41,397 nucleotides of DNA from an uncultured Rhodobacterales bacterium (GCA_937901055.1 CALCGO010000023.1:1-41397), one strand, 5' to 3'. Positions 7,846 through 14,380 are shown, counted from the first letter of the stretch. Notes: generated from the sequence alone by a model not told the origin. Made by a program: numbers and translations.

Positions 7846-9435
7846 CTACCAATTACCAAGAATTGGATGTTTGCCGCGGTTTGATTTGTTTTTCTGGATT
7901 TGGTCCCACACTTTGTCGGCGTGAGTTTTCTCGCGGTGAACTTTACTCCGTTTACCGTGAACTGTTCGTTTGTAGATTTCTGCTGCTGCATACGCAAACA
8001 CGTCCACCATGTCGTCGTGTGCGCCTTCGGGGAATGTTGTGCATTCCTCAATGAAGTCTGCCGTGTCAGCAATTTCAGGAACCCAAACGCGATGTTGTTC
8101 TGTCATAGCGACTGCTGTTTCAGCACGCGCTACCTTATTGCGGTCTGGCTTTAGCCACCTTACGACTACACCTGTCCGCTGGGCTTCGGCAAACAACGAC
8201 AGAGAAGCCGAGATCTTCTCAATACCAACCCACCGAGGCTTCCAGGTCTTCCACGCTTCCATCAAAAGAGGCGCATGTTCGGCATGTGTAGTGCGCTTGC
8301 GGTACATATGCAGCAAGATCAAGTCAGACGGATCATTGGGCGACACTGCCCAAATGCCAAGTGCGGTGTAGTCACTGCGCCTGTTGTTGGTGTACGCGGT
8401 ATCCATTGTGCCAAACACGGTGCAAGTGGATCGAGGGATTAGCCGCTCGCCAAGCTGGAAGTATTCTTCGCCGTCAATGGTCTTGCGCTGGTAATCCAAG
8501 AAGTTGTCGCGCTTAAACATGCCGCCGCCCTGGGGAACGGGGCGCTGCTGGTAAAGCGAAGGCCAAGCAATAGGGGAGTCTTTCTTGATTCCCTCCAACG
8601 CTTTCTCATCAAACAACTCAGGGCAAAGAGCTTCGCCGGGGCGACGGCCCAATATGTCTTCGTCTTCAGCTACAGCAGGCATACGAAGACGTTTGATCCG
8701 CATACCGATCTCGTCTTCGCGTGACAGCAGCCAGCCCATGAGATCATCGACGTGCCAGCGAGACATGATCAAAAGATATTTAGTGCCGGTGCCGCCACCC
8801 TCACGACGAGTGATCCAGGTCGTATCCCACCACTCTTTCAAATGCCTGCGCATTGTTGGTGAGCGTGCGTCGTCAGCGTTTTTAATCGGGTCATCAAGAA
8901 TAAGAAGGTGACCACCCTTACCCGTAATGGGACCGCCAGCGCCTGCGGTATTCATGCCGCCGCCAGATTCGAGCTCCCACCGAGCAGCAGCGCGTGAGTC
9001 ATCTCGTAGCACCATGTCGTATTGTGGACCAACTTCTTTAATGATGCCGCGCACATCACGGCCCCACTTCTCCGCAAACGTGGACTCGTAAGAACCAAGC
9101 AGTACTGACTTCGGTTCTTGGCGAATCCGCTGCCGGGTCAGATACCAAGCCGGTGTCCACTTGGAACACAACTGAGATTTGCCGTGACGCACTGGCTGGT
9201 CGATCAGCAACAAGTCGCAGTCGTCGTTATCAATCATTCCAACGATTGCGTCAGACGTGTACTCAAGATGTTTGTACGCCGTCCATAAGCCATTGCTGTG
9301 CGCCTCTGCAAACCGGGCTGGTGAAGACAAAGCGATTTCTCGCTCGATCATGCCGTGCAGCCAGATTTGTTCCTTCTCGGGCCACTGAGCAATCTCTTCT
9401 TGCGGAATAGCAAGTAGCTCGTTAAGTAACGACAT
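7846..9435 (-). CDS. Terminase large subunit (ATPase and nuclease)
   Basis: 529 residues from the ATG at 9435. A GTG seven codons upstream is also in frame, but its N-terminus looks untranslated and AGG lies 4 bases before the ATG. ATPase motifs: a Walker A variant QPVRHGKSQ (about 80-88), Walker B LLILDDP (about 177-183) and coupling motif SRWHVDDL (about 224-231). Nuclease domain: acidic D345 (TMDTAY), D355, E406 (GIEKIS) and HDDMVD (about 473-478), the RNase H-like fold. It cuts concatemers and pumps DNA into the head through the portal. The small-subunit candidate (10935-11567) is not adjacent; a plus-strand gene block lies between. Confidence 0.93.
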   Translation of the reverse strand: MSLLNELLAIPQEEIAQWPEKEQIWLHGMIEREIALSSPARFAEAHSNGLWTAYKHLEYTSDAIVGMIDNDDCDLLLIDQPVRHGKSQLCSKWTPAWYLTRQRIRQEPKSVLLGSYESTFAEKWGRDVRGIIKEVGPQYDMVLRDDSRAAARWELESGGGMNTAGAGGPITGKGGHLLILDDPIKNADDARSPTMRRHLKEWWDTTWITRREGGGTGTKYLLIMSRWHVDDLMGWLLSREDEIGMRIKRLRMPAVAEDEDILGRRPGEALCPELFDEKALEGIKKDSPIAWPSLYQQRPVPQGGGMFKRDNFLDYQRKTIDGEEYFQLGERLIPRSTCTVFGTMDTAYTNNRRSDYTALGIWAVSPNDPSDLILLHMYRKRTTHAEHAPLLMEAWKTWKPRWVGIEKISASLSLFAEAQRTGVVVRWLKPDRNKVARAETAVAMTEQHRVWVPEIADTADFIEECTTFPEGAHDDMVDVFAYAAAEIYKRTVHGKRSKVHREKTHADKVWDQIQKNKSNRGKHPILGNW

Positions 9436-9473
9436 TGTACCTATCTTTACACACACGAAAGCGATAAACTAGG

Positions 9474-9507
9474 TGGGGTGGCGAGACTTGTGCTTCCCGC
9501 CACCCCA
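9474..9507. promoter_or_regulatory. Strong stem-loop in the divergent terL / early-gene gap
   Basis: TGGGGTGGCG (9474-9483) and CGCCACCCCA (9498-9507) form a perfect 10-bp GC-rich stem with a 14-base loop, between the start of the large terminase (minus) and the start of the plus-strand gene at 9534. No T-run follows on either side, which argues against an intrinsic terminator. It lies in the 5' leader of the plus-strand block and could be an operator or an mRNA-stabilising hairpin. No clear -35/-10 pair was found nearby. Confidence 0.5.
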
Positions 9508-9521
9508 TTTGCGAGAACTAC

Positions 9522-9536
9522 GGAGGTTCCCACATG
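9522..9536 (+). promoter_or_regulatory. Ribosome-binding cassette GGAGGTTCCCACATG (copy 1)
   Basis: Fifteen bases including the Shine-Dalgarno and the start codon are identical to those before the gene at 15032 (15020-15034). The spacer TTCCCAC is conserved, not just the purine core, which suggests duplication or selection on the whole leader. Confidence 0.7.
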
Positions 9537-9896
9537 ACAGATGCTAACTCTGGAATCGAACAGTTTTATTCTCGCGAAGACTTTGGAATGCACGCATGGG
9601 TCGCATTAAGGCCGTGCAGCATTACCGGAGTCGGCGTGTGGCGATGCCTCGGCTGTCACGCGCAAGTCAGCAGCGCAACACTGACAAACGGCACCTGGCA
9701 TGTCAATGCTGGGTCAACCTGCCCCGAATGGGCTTTATCGCTCACTGAGCTTTACGACCAAGAAGAAGAAGGACCACATGGAACTCGGGAACATCGAATC
9801 AGAACTGAAATCGCAAGTCGCTTACTTAGAGCAGCAGATCGAATCGTCGGTTGCGCAGCGAGCCTCCTTAAACCTAGAGATCAAGTCGCTCCGTAG
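9534..9896 (+). CDS. Unknown cysteine-containing early protein (up to 120 aa)
   Basis: Starts with a strong GGAGG site. The first 85 residues look like a folded domain with a possible zinc site: CLGC at about residues 38-41, then a His and a Cys in TWHVNAGSTCPEW. The frame stays open to 9896, giving 120 residues, but the last 40 overlap the gene at 9778-9957 by 119 bases. Either the overlap is real or a frameshift/sequence error has removed an earlier stop near codon 82. The CxxC plus later Cys/His pattern suggests a small zinc ribbon; no family recognised. Confidence 0.6.
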   Translation: MTDANSGIEQFYSREDFGMHAWVALRPCSITGVGVWRCLGCHAQVSSATLTNGTWHVNAGSTCPEWALSLTELYDQEEEGPHGTREHRIRTEIASRLLRAADRIVGCAASLLKPRDQVAP

Positions 9897-9957
9897 CGAA
9901 CTGATTGTTGCCAAGCGTTTGCTCAAAGCCGCCCACGGACGTAAGCGCCGCAGCTAA
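9778..9957 (+). CDS. Small coiled-coil protein (59 aa)
   Basis: The ATG at 9778 is preceded by AAGGACC. An in-frame start further upstream (9700) is less likely because it has no ribosome site and lies deep in the preceding gene. The 59 residues form an almost uninterrupted amphipathic helix with heptad-like spacing of Leu/Ile/Val (MELGNIESELKSQVAYLEQQ) and a basic end (HGRKRRS). The stop TAA shares its last A with the ATG of the resolvase gene (TAATG), implying coupled translation. It is probably an oligomeric accessory protein; function unknown. Confidence 0.6.
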   Translation: MELGNIESELKSQVAYLEQQIESSVAQRASLNLEIKSLRSELIVAKRLLKAAHGRKRRS

Positions 9958-10412
9958 TGGGCCGCGTCTACGCCATTGACCTCGGCGTCACCGGAGCAAT
10001 AGCAACCTTTGACAGCGGGCACCTCATGGCCGTCGATGATCTTGTTATCACTGGCGGGGCATTGTGCGCTGATTGGCTCACGAACTACATGGCTGGCGTA
10101 CAACGAGACACAATTGTCTGTGAATCCGTACACGCCATGCCAACGGGCACAAAAGCAAACTTCTCAATGGGCCTGCAACTCGGAGTAGTCATCGGAGTCG
10201 CCGGAGCCCTAGACACCCCCTTGAGCCGAATACTGCCGCGAGAGTGGAAGAAACGGGTTGGCATCACCAAAGTCGGCAGAGAGTCGAAAGACCAAGCCCG
10301 TCAGATTGTCACACAACAGTTCCCTGGCTTTGCTCCACACGTCGTGCGCGTCAAAGACCACAACAGAGCAGAAGCAATACTGATCGGTGTGGGTTTCTTG
10401 CAGAATGGCTAA
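9957..10412 (+). CDS. RuvC-like Holliday junction resolvase
   Basis: 151 residues with the RNase H-fold resolvase layout: YAIDLGVTGAIA at the N-terminus with D8 as first metal ligand, VCESV with E56, and a C-terminal KDHNRAEAILIG with D134, H135 and E139, the third acidic cluster of RuvC family enzymes. The length is close to bacterial RuvC (about 170 aa) and slightly short. It would cleave branched DNA made by recombination or replication before packaging, consistent with the Rad52-like and YqaJ-like genes further along. Starts in a TAATG overlap and ends overlapping the next gene. Confidence 0.85.
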   Translation: MGRVYAIDLGVTGAIATFDSGHLMAVDDLVITGGALCADWLTNYMAGVQRDTIVCESVHAMPTGTKANFSMGLQLGVVIGVAGALDTPLSRILPREWKKRVGITKVGRESKDQARQIVTQQFPGFAPHVVRVKDHNRAEAILIGVGFLQNG

Positions 10413-10572
10413 AGCCCGCAAGCAATACCCGTTAGCCAAGATCAAAGGACCAACGCGCACACGGAACCTCAACGACCCAATTGCTGTACGCAAGCCCGCA
10501 GTCATCATTGATTGCAACGGCGTTTACCCAGATACTCCTGTGAAACGCTCATCCTATTACTCAGAGCACTAG
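10405..10572 (+). CDS. Small basic protein (55 aa), unknown
   Basis: The ATG at 10405 lies inside the last codons of the resolvase gene (8-base overlap). 55 residues, strongly basic at the N-terminus (MAKARKQYPLAKIKGPTRTR), ending YYSEH; no hydrophobic segment. An upstream in-frame start at 10387 would only add residues overlapping the resolvase. The charge suggests nucleic acid binding, but no family is recognised. Confidence 0.55.
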   Translation: MAKARKQYPLAKIKGPTRTRNLNDPIAVRKPAVIIDCNGVYPDTPVKRSSYYSEH

Positions 10573-10593
10573 CCACTTACGCTGGGGTTATGT

Positions 10594-10611
10594 AGTTACC
10601 CATCGGTAACT
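10594..10611. promoter_or_regulatory. Operator-like inverted repeat in the 125-base gap 10573-10697
   Basis: AGTTACC-CATC-GGTAACT is a perfect 7-bp inverted repeat with a 4-base centre, followed by an AT-rich stretch (GTTTTTAGTGTTTTTC, then AAAGTAATAAATATC at about 10648-10662) that looks promoter-like, before the ribosome site of the gene at 10698. No convincing -35/-10 pair with normal spacing was found. A repressor site next to a promoter is the simplest reading. No gene is visible in this gap. Confidence 0.4.
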
Positions 10612-10697
10612 TTGCTCCACACGTTGTTTTTAGTGTTTTTCACCCCCAAAGTAATAAATATCTGTGTCACAAACCCAACTTGCCTACGGAGCACCTA

Positions 10698-10862
10698 ATG
10701 ACAAGACCCGGCGATTACCGACCCGACAACCCGCTACCACGCACACCCGACAACCATCGGCGCTCAATCGGAGTATCGGCTCGCAACATGGGTAGGCGCT
10801 ACCACGAAGGTCAACGCTCATTCGGAGACAAGAAAGCTCAAAGGGAACAAAACAAAACCTAA
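10698..10862 (+). CDS. Small basic protein (54 aa), unknown
   Basis: The ATG at 10698 is chosen for the CGGAG located 7 bases upstream; an in-frame start at 10680 has no such site. 54 residues, very polar and basic (RPGDYRPDNPLPRTPDNHRR, then SARNMGRRYHEGQRSFGDKK), probably disordered or nucleic-acid-binding. It is the last gene of this plus-strand block and is followed directly by a terminator-like hairpin. No family recognised. Confidence 0.55.
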   Translation: MTRPGDYRPDNPLPRTPDNHRRSIGVSARNMGRRYHEGQRSFGDKKAQREQNKT

Positions 10863-10890
10863 ACGCGAAAAAGCGTTTTTGTTCTTTCTT
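10861..10890. terminator. Intrinsic terminator between convergent genes
   Basis: AAACGC-GAAAAA-GCGTTT forms a 6-bp stem and is followed by TTTTTGTTCTTTCTT on the plus strand. On the minus strand the sequence past the hairpin (AGGTTTTGTTTTG) is also T-rich, so it may stop transcription from both the plus-strand block and the minus-strand gene ending at 10935. Confidence 0.65.
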
Positions 10891-10934
10891 ATCCTCTCCG
10901 CTGCTTTATCAAGCATCTACGAGAGTTGGTACGT

Positions 10935-11567
10935 TCACTCTTCTTTGCCTTGAAGATAAGGGTCAACCAACACTGCCTCAGTGATGTCATCTGCTTCTTC
11001 GTTCAAGCGAGGGGGAAACTGGTCATCATTACAGGTTGGGGTATTCTTATAACTAATTTGAGTACATCCACCGGGGGTACCACCCCCACCGGGGGGGGAG
11101 GCATTCCCCTCGTCTTCTGTCTTACTACTACCCCCCACACTTGCGCTGTGACGTAGTGCCTCGATTTTGTTTAAGACATCGCCCCCCGCCAGAGAAACGC
11201 TTGCGGTATGGCTTGTTGCTTTACCTTCTTCCAACCGAACAATGTTCACCAACGTATCGAGTAGTGAGGCCATGTCTTTACTGCTGATTTCCACTGCACC
11301 ACTAGCGATCTTTCCTAACAACATTGACGCCACGTTTGCTGCTTGACTGCCTAGCTCTTCTCGGTTGAACGTGTCCGCGAGCATGTCTAGGCTTAGCTTC
11401 CAGGCTTTGGTGGTGTCCGTGATTTCTAGCTTCTTTGCTTCGGCGTTGCGTGCTCTTGCTAGTCCGCCTTTTCTGCCTGCTTCGCTGGCTCTTTTCTTGC
11501 TTTCTTCGTCTTTACCGAACGGCACTAGGTTCTTCTGTGCTGCTTCGGTTTGTTTGGCGGTCGGCAT
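10935..11567 (-). CDS. Candidate terminase small subunit (210 aa)
   Basis: The ATG at 11567 has AAAGGA five bases upstream; starts further up lack this. The N-terminus (MPTAKQTEAAQKNLVPFGKD) and the following KKRASEAGRKGGLARARNAEAKK resemble the basic, KGG-like DNA-binding ends of small terminases. Next is a helical segment (about 60-130: SLDMLADTFNREELGSQAAN and on), then a Gly/Pro low-complexity linker with GGGGTPGG, and a short acidic tail (EEADDITEAVLVDPYLQGKE) that could contact the large subunit. It lies alone on the minus strand upstream of terL, separated by the 9534-10862 plus-strand block. No diagnostic motif, so the call is tentative. A run of eight C (in sense) encodes the glycines. 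Confidence 0.45.
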   Translation of the reverse strand: MPTAKQTEAAQKNLVPFGKDEESKKRASEAGRKGGLARARNAEAKKLEITDTTKAWKLSLDMLADTFNREELGSQAANVASMLLGKIASGAVEISSKDMASLLDTLVNIVRLEEGKATSHTASVSLAGGDVLNKIEALRHSASVGGSSKTEDEGNASPPGGGGTPGGCTQISYKNTPTCNDDQFPPRLNEEADDITEAVLVDPYLQGKEE

Positions 11568-11643
11568 AAACATCCTTTGTTCGAGTTTGTGGCTTGGTCC
11601 AGGCTTGAGCGTAATCCACACAACTACGAAAGTTGGTCACAAC
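11568..11643. promoter_or_regulatory. Divergent intergenic region with inverted repeat
   Basis: This 76-base gap separates the minus-strand gene (10935-11567) from the plus-strand gene at 11644 and must hold the start signals for both. CAACT-ACGAA-AGTTG at 11621-11635 is a perfect 5-bp inverted repeat with a 5-base centre and could be an operator. I could not assign -35/-10 elements with confidence. Confidence 0.35.
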
Positions 11644-11862
11644 ATGCCATGGTTCACCGACATTGAAGTCAAACACGGTCCCAGGTTCCCCGACATTAAG
11701 GTCCAACTCTCTCGGGCAGACCTTGAGAACGGTTGGTCGCTTCACGGCACTGTGCGATCGGCGCTACCCGTTGATGTACGCCATGAGTTCTCCCTCGATG
11801 CGTTGAGTGGCGACTATCAGTATTTGATGTGGACGGCCATGCAATGGGTGGACGTTTACTAA
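11644..11862 (+). CDS. Small unknown protein (72 aa)
   Basis: The ATG at 11644 gives 72 residues beginning MPWFTDIEVKHGPRFPDIKV. The in-frame extension upstream overlaps the divergent gene and is not credible. The pattern is beta-rich (VKHGPRF, IKVQLSR, SLHGTVRSA), then a helix ending WTAMQWVDVY. The ribosome site is weak (GAAAG about 10 bases away). Small proteins of this look (MPWFTDIEV start) occur in actinophages as far as I recall, but no function is known to me. It is the last gene before the long gene-less stretch. Confidence 0.55.
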   Translation: MPWFTDIEVKHGPRFPDIKVQLSRADLENGWSLHGTVRSALPVDVRHEFSLDALSGDYQYLMWTAMQWVDVY

Positions 11863-11929
11863 TCGGTGGATGGTCGGCACGCGTGGCGATGCCTTGTATC
11901 GGCTCATGCCATACAGGTCGTAGTTAAGC

Positions 11930-12710
11930 TCCGTATGCTCGCCAGGGGCTCGCAAACTGCGCCCGGCGAGCGGAGTTGGCTGAAGCCAATCCTACTTCGC
12001 CTCAGATTAGCCCGGCCAGCGCAAAGAACAATGGCTATTTATCCAATGTCCTCGAAGTGCTTCTTGTCGTCTTTCGAGGACAAAAAGTGGCCATTGTTCA
12101 ATGCACTGATCCCTCCGGGAGTCTGACCGGATTCGGCTGTGCCTCGACGCTCGGCACATCAAGCCTCACCTCCCCCGAGGAGCCAGGTCCGTGACGATAA
12201 ATGCGCCTCGCTATGCGTCAGTACCGGGTCGCCAGTCATTGGTGAGATCAGTCGCACCTCGGCGCATTTCCCGTCCCGGCTGCTATTCGCTAGTCTGATC
12301 GAGTTCCAGCGAAGCTGGAACATTCACTCGGAGAATCCAGTGGTCAAGCGCCGTATGCGTGACCTGCTAACCGATCCGCCTGGCGGCGTTCCGCTAAGCG
12401 GGTCAGGAGCAACGTTGCCCTTAACCAGCGATTCTCTGTCGGAATGGAGAACTTCGCCGCCGAACAACCCCGTTGAGAAGAATCTCCGCCCCGAGTAGAT
12501 GTAGCGGCGGTGAACCCCCTAGCAGAGCAGCCCTGTGAGTCACGGCCTTTGTGACTTGTTGACACGCCGCTGATCGCTGCGCCAGATCCCATGGTAACGA
12601 CCATTTAGACCGGCTCTGTCGCAGCGGCGGCATGACAAAAGATCACAAATCCCGCTCCGCCCAAGCTCTCAGCACTTCGGGACGGGGGCTCATTCTCCTT
12701 CGTCCGATGG
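11930..12710 (+). ncRNA. Candidate large structured non-coding RNA
   Basis: The stretch 11863-12788 (926 bases) has no gene with a ribosome site or plausible protein, yet is full of perfect inverted repeats: 11937-11943/11965-11971 (7 bp), 11976-11980/11985-11989, 12026-12035/12090-12099 (10 bp) enclosing 12047-12056/12073-12082 (10 bp), 12138-12143/12153-12158, 12199-12207/12261-12269 (9 bp), 12303-12310/12314-12321 (8 bp), a 12342-12364 hairpin, 12376-12386, 12391-12401, 12453-12462/12505-12514 (10 bp with one G-U), 12538-12543/12551-12556, and 12565-12572/12622-12629 (8 bp) enclosing 12591-12604. G-U pairs occur in the plus-strand sense, supporting that strand. Size and phage context recall GOLLD and ROOL RNAs; identity with a known class cannot be decided here, and the exact ends are unknown. 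Confidence 0.6.
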
Positions 12711-12788
12711 ATTGACGCAAGGAGTGAAATTATTAGAGGGGTACGAGGGGCGAGAGTCTGAGTACGCCATGAGCTTAGGAGCACGAAT

Positions 12789-13310
12789 ATGACTTACACA
12801 ATGAATGAGGCCAACGTTTACTTCGACAACCGCCTTGGCGGTGAGATCGGGTCCGAGGAGGAGCTACAGATGGTTCTCCATATGTGCCGGGCCTTTGAGC
12901 TTGCGGGCTACAATACCGACCGCCCGTTTGATGAGCACTTAGCGTCTTCGATGGAAGCGCGTTGCGCCACATGCTCAGGGGCGCTTATTCCGACGGATAG
13001 CGGGCCGGTCTGTTTCTACCACGTTAACGATTGGGAGGAGCGCTATGAGGCCGAACAGGATCGCATGCGGGAACTGTACGAGGACGACTGCCCACCTTAT
13101 GGGTTGAACCGACCCGCGTTCTATCCGTCCGAGAAAAATGACATATGGCATCACGAATGCGAGAGCTTCGATTGCACCAAGGTAGTCATCTACGACGATG
13201 AGCCGTACTGCTTCGCACATTCTCCCGACGAAGGGTCGAGTGTCCGTGGCTACTCAGCCTCCGAGTCCTTCTTTCTCAGGAACCCGGCCTGGTTAGACGA
13301 CGCCATGTGA
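12789..13310 (+). CDS. Unknown protein with two zinc-binding-like modules (173 aa)
   Basis: Start supported by TTAGGAG 7 bases upstream. Two Cys/His clusters of the same kind are visible: CATC with a later CFYH (C-x2-C-x13-C-x2-H, about residues 59-79), and CESFDC with a later CFAH (C-x4-C-x11-C-x2-H, about 123-143). Between them is a charged helix (WEERYEAEQDRMRELYEDDC) followed by PPYGLNRPAFYPSE. This helix-plus-PPxxF arrangement after a C-x2-H also occurs in the protein at 15576-15908, so the two are probably related. First gene of the GC-rich cassette, right after the RNA candidate. Structural zinc modules are likely; function unknown. Confidence 0.75.
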   Translation: MTYTMNEANVYFDNRLGGEIGSEEELQMVLHMCRAFELAGYNTDRPFDEHLASSMEARCATCSGALIPTDSGPVCFYHVNDWEERYEAEQDRMRELYEDDCPPYGLNRPAFYPSEKNDIWHHECESFDCTKVVIYDDEPYCFAHSPDEGSSVRGYSASESFFLRNPAWLDDAM

Positions 13311-13329
13311 TTATCTGCTAGTCTCTATT

Positions 13330-13384
13330 GCGTACCCGATTCGTCGGGTGCGCCCTAGAGGCGTGGCAAGCAGAGCGCTTGCCA
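13330..13384 (+). promoter_or_regulatory. Pair of stable hairpins between cassette genes
   Basis: 13330-13339 and 13344-13353 form a 10-bp stem (one G-U) capped by a TTCG tetraloop; 13364-13371 (TGGCAAGC) and 13377-13384 (GCTTGCCA) form a perfect 8-bp stem with loop AGAGC. They fill the 94-base gap before the TTG start at 13405. No T-run follows, so they look like leader or processing structures rather than a terminator. Confidence 0.55.
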
Positions 13385-13391
13385 TCACATA

Positions 13392-13407
13392 AAGGAGCTA
13401 CCACTTG
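13392..13407 (+). promoter_or_regulatory. Ribosome-binding cassette AAGGAGCTACCAC-TTG
   Basis: The same AAGGAGCTACCA leader is found before the genes at 18224 and 20351, where it is followed by ATG. Here it precedes a TTG, which supports that unusual start codon for the 66-aa gene at 13405. Confidence 0.65.
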
Positions 13408-13605
13408 GATTATCGAGTAACTAACGCTGTTGACACGCAGCACACCATCGAGGTTGAACCCTCAGTCTCAGCACCCCGATACCGGCGCTGGCGACTCACG
13501 ACGCGGTATCGCACGGTGCATGGATTGCCCTATTCGATAGATCGAATCGTTTGGTCCGCATCACAACCCCATATTCCCAACACCCAGGCCCAGGAGGTCA
13601 AATAA
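13405..13605 (+). CDS. Small basic protein (66 aa), TTG start
   Basis: 66 residues from a TTG placed behind the AAGGAGCTACCA leader that two other genes here share. The protein is beta-like and basic in its middle (RYRRWRLTTRYRTVHGLPYS) and ends PNTQAQEVK. The stop at 13605 is one base before the ATG of the next gene, whose AGGAGG lies within this gene, so the two are probably co-translated. No motif or family recognised. Confidence 0.6.
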   Translation: MDYRVTNAVDTQHTIEVEPSVSAPRYRRWRLTTRYRTVHGLPYSIDRIVWSASQPHIPNTQAQEVK

Positions 13606-13606
13606 C

Positions 13607-14380
13607 ATGAGTATCGAGTTCAGTATTGAAGAAAAGCTCAGTCGTGCCGCGGCTGTCATCGGAGAGTACATCGATCTCCGCGTGCTTACCCCCACGTCCG
13701 AGGACGGAGCGCCCCGCATCGAGTGGGGGAGTCTCTGGAATCCCTGCGTCACAGCCGACGCTTGGATGTATCATGCGATGGATCGTCGGCCCAATAGGTC
13801 CGCACTCTCCCCCACTGACCGCGAGTGGGCGATGCGCCTGTTCGGTAAGTTCTGCGCAGCGCGTAATAGCTGGTCGGACTGGTCCAGGCTCAGCGTGACG
13901 CTGGACCTCGATGGAGAGTCCGGAGCAAAGCCGTGGGAGTCACTCACGGCCGACCGCGTGTACTTTATCTGCCCTGAACCGGAAGATGAGACAATCCACA
14001 ATCTCATGGGTGGCCGGGTTGCAGTCGCTGCTGTTGGCTTCTCGCCGTCGCAGGTGACCGCCTCGGGCTCGACTGGTCCGTATAAGCCCGTCTATCGTAA
14101 GATCGGGGAGGATTGGCATCGGGTGGTGGATTCCGCGGGTAATAGCAAGCTGCGGGTCGATCCGCAGTGTGCGTCCGCCTACCATGACCCCACGACTGGT
14201 GCCGGGTCGCGGGTATTCCTACTCAAGACTTGGGCCTCCTATGCCCAGGCCGAGGAGGATGCCGTCGAGCTTGGCAATGCTGTCCGCGAGTTCCGTCGCG
14301 ATCCGTTCGCGGACGATCTGACGCCTGAACTTACGGTGGTAGACGACCCCGAGATGGGTGAGGTAGTCACCGGATTCTGA
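13607..14380 (+). CDS. Unknown protein (257 aa) of the GC-rich cassette
   Basis: Start supported by AGGAGG 9 bases upstream. 257 residues, soluble, mixed alpha/beta, rich in Trp in the first half (IEWGSLWNPCVTADAWMYHA, NSWSDWSRLSVTLDLDGESG), with a Gly/Ser/Thr-rich stretch at about 144-160 and an acidic C-terminus (DDLTPELTVVDDPEMGEVVT). No signal peptide, transmembrane helix, nucleotide-binding loop or metal motif is evident. It is the last gene of the cassette and is followed 20 bases later by a strong terminator. Codons are G/C-ending more than in the genes from 15 kb onward. No function can be named. Confidence 0.75.
   Translation: MSIEFSIEEKLSRAAAVIGEYIDLRVLTPTSEDGAPRIEWGSLWNPCVTADAWMYHAMDRRPNRSALSPTDREWAMRLFGKFCAARNSWSDWSRLSVTLDLDGESGAKPWESLTADRVYFICPEPEDETIHNLMGGRVAVAAVGFSPSQVTASGSTGPYKPVYRKIGEDWHRVVDSAGNSKLRVDPQCASAYHDPTTGAGSRVFLLKTWASYAQAEEDAVELGNAVREFRRDPFADDLTPELTVVDDPEMGEVVTGF

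Noticed and set aside
9436..9456. Upstream GTG start for the large terminase
   Set aside because: It would add seven residues (a Cys/Val/Lys stretch) without a ribosome site; the ATG at 9435 gives a natural-looking N-terminus.
10620..10665. Specific sigma-70-type promoter assignment in the AT-rich stretch
   Set aside because: TTGTTT and TAATAA are 22 bases apart, too far for a standard promoter; only a general promoter-like region is claimed.
11037..11100. G-quadruplex or frameshift signal in the G-rich tract (GGGGGT-ACC-ACCCCC hairpin, then eight G)
   Set aside because: The G-runs are too far apart for a standard quadruplex, and the minus-strand gene reads through with a plausible Gly/Pro linker and a sensible acidic C-terminus, so no frameshift needs to be invoked.
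11866..12604. Several open frames of 70-119 codons on both strands in the RNA candidate region
   Set aside because: None has a ribosome site, they overlap each other on both strands, their translations are low-complexity or Pro/Arg/Ser-rich, and the inverted repeats explain the region better.
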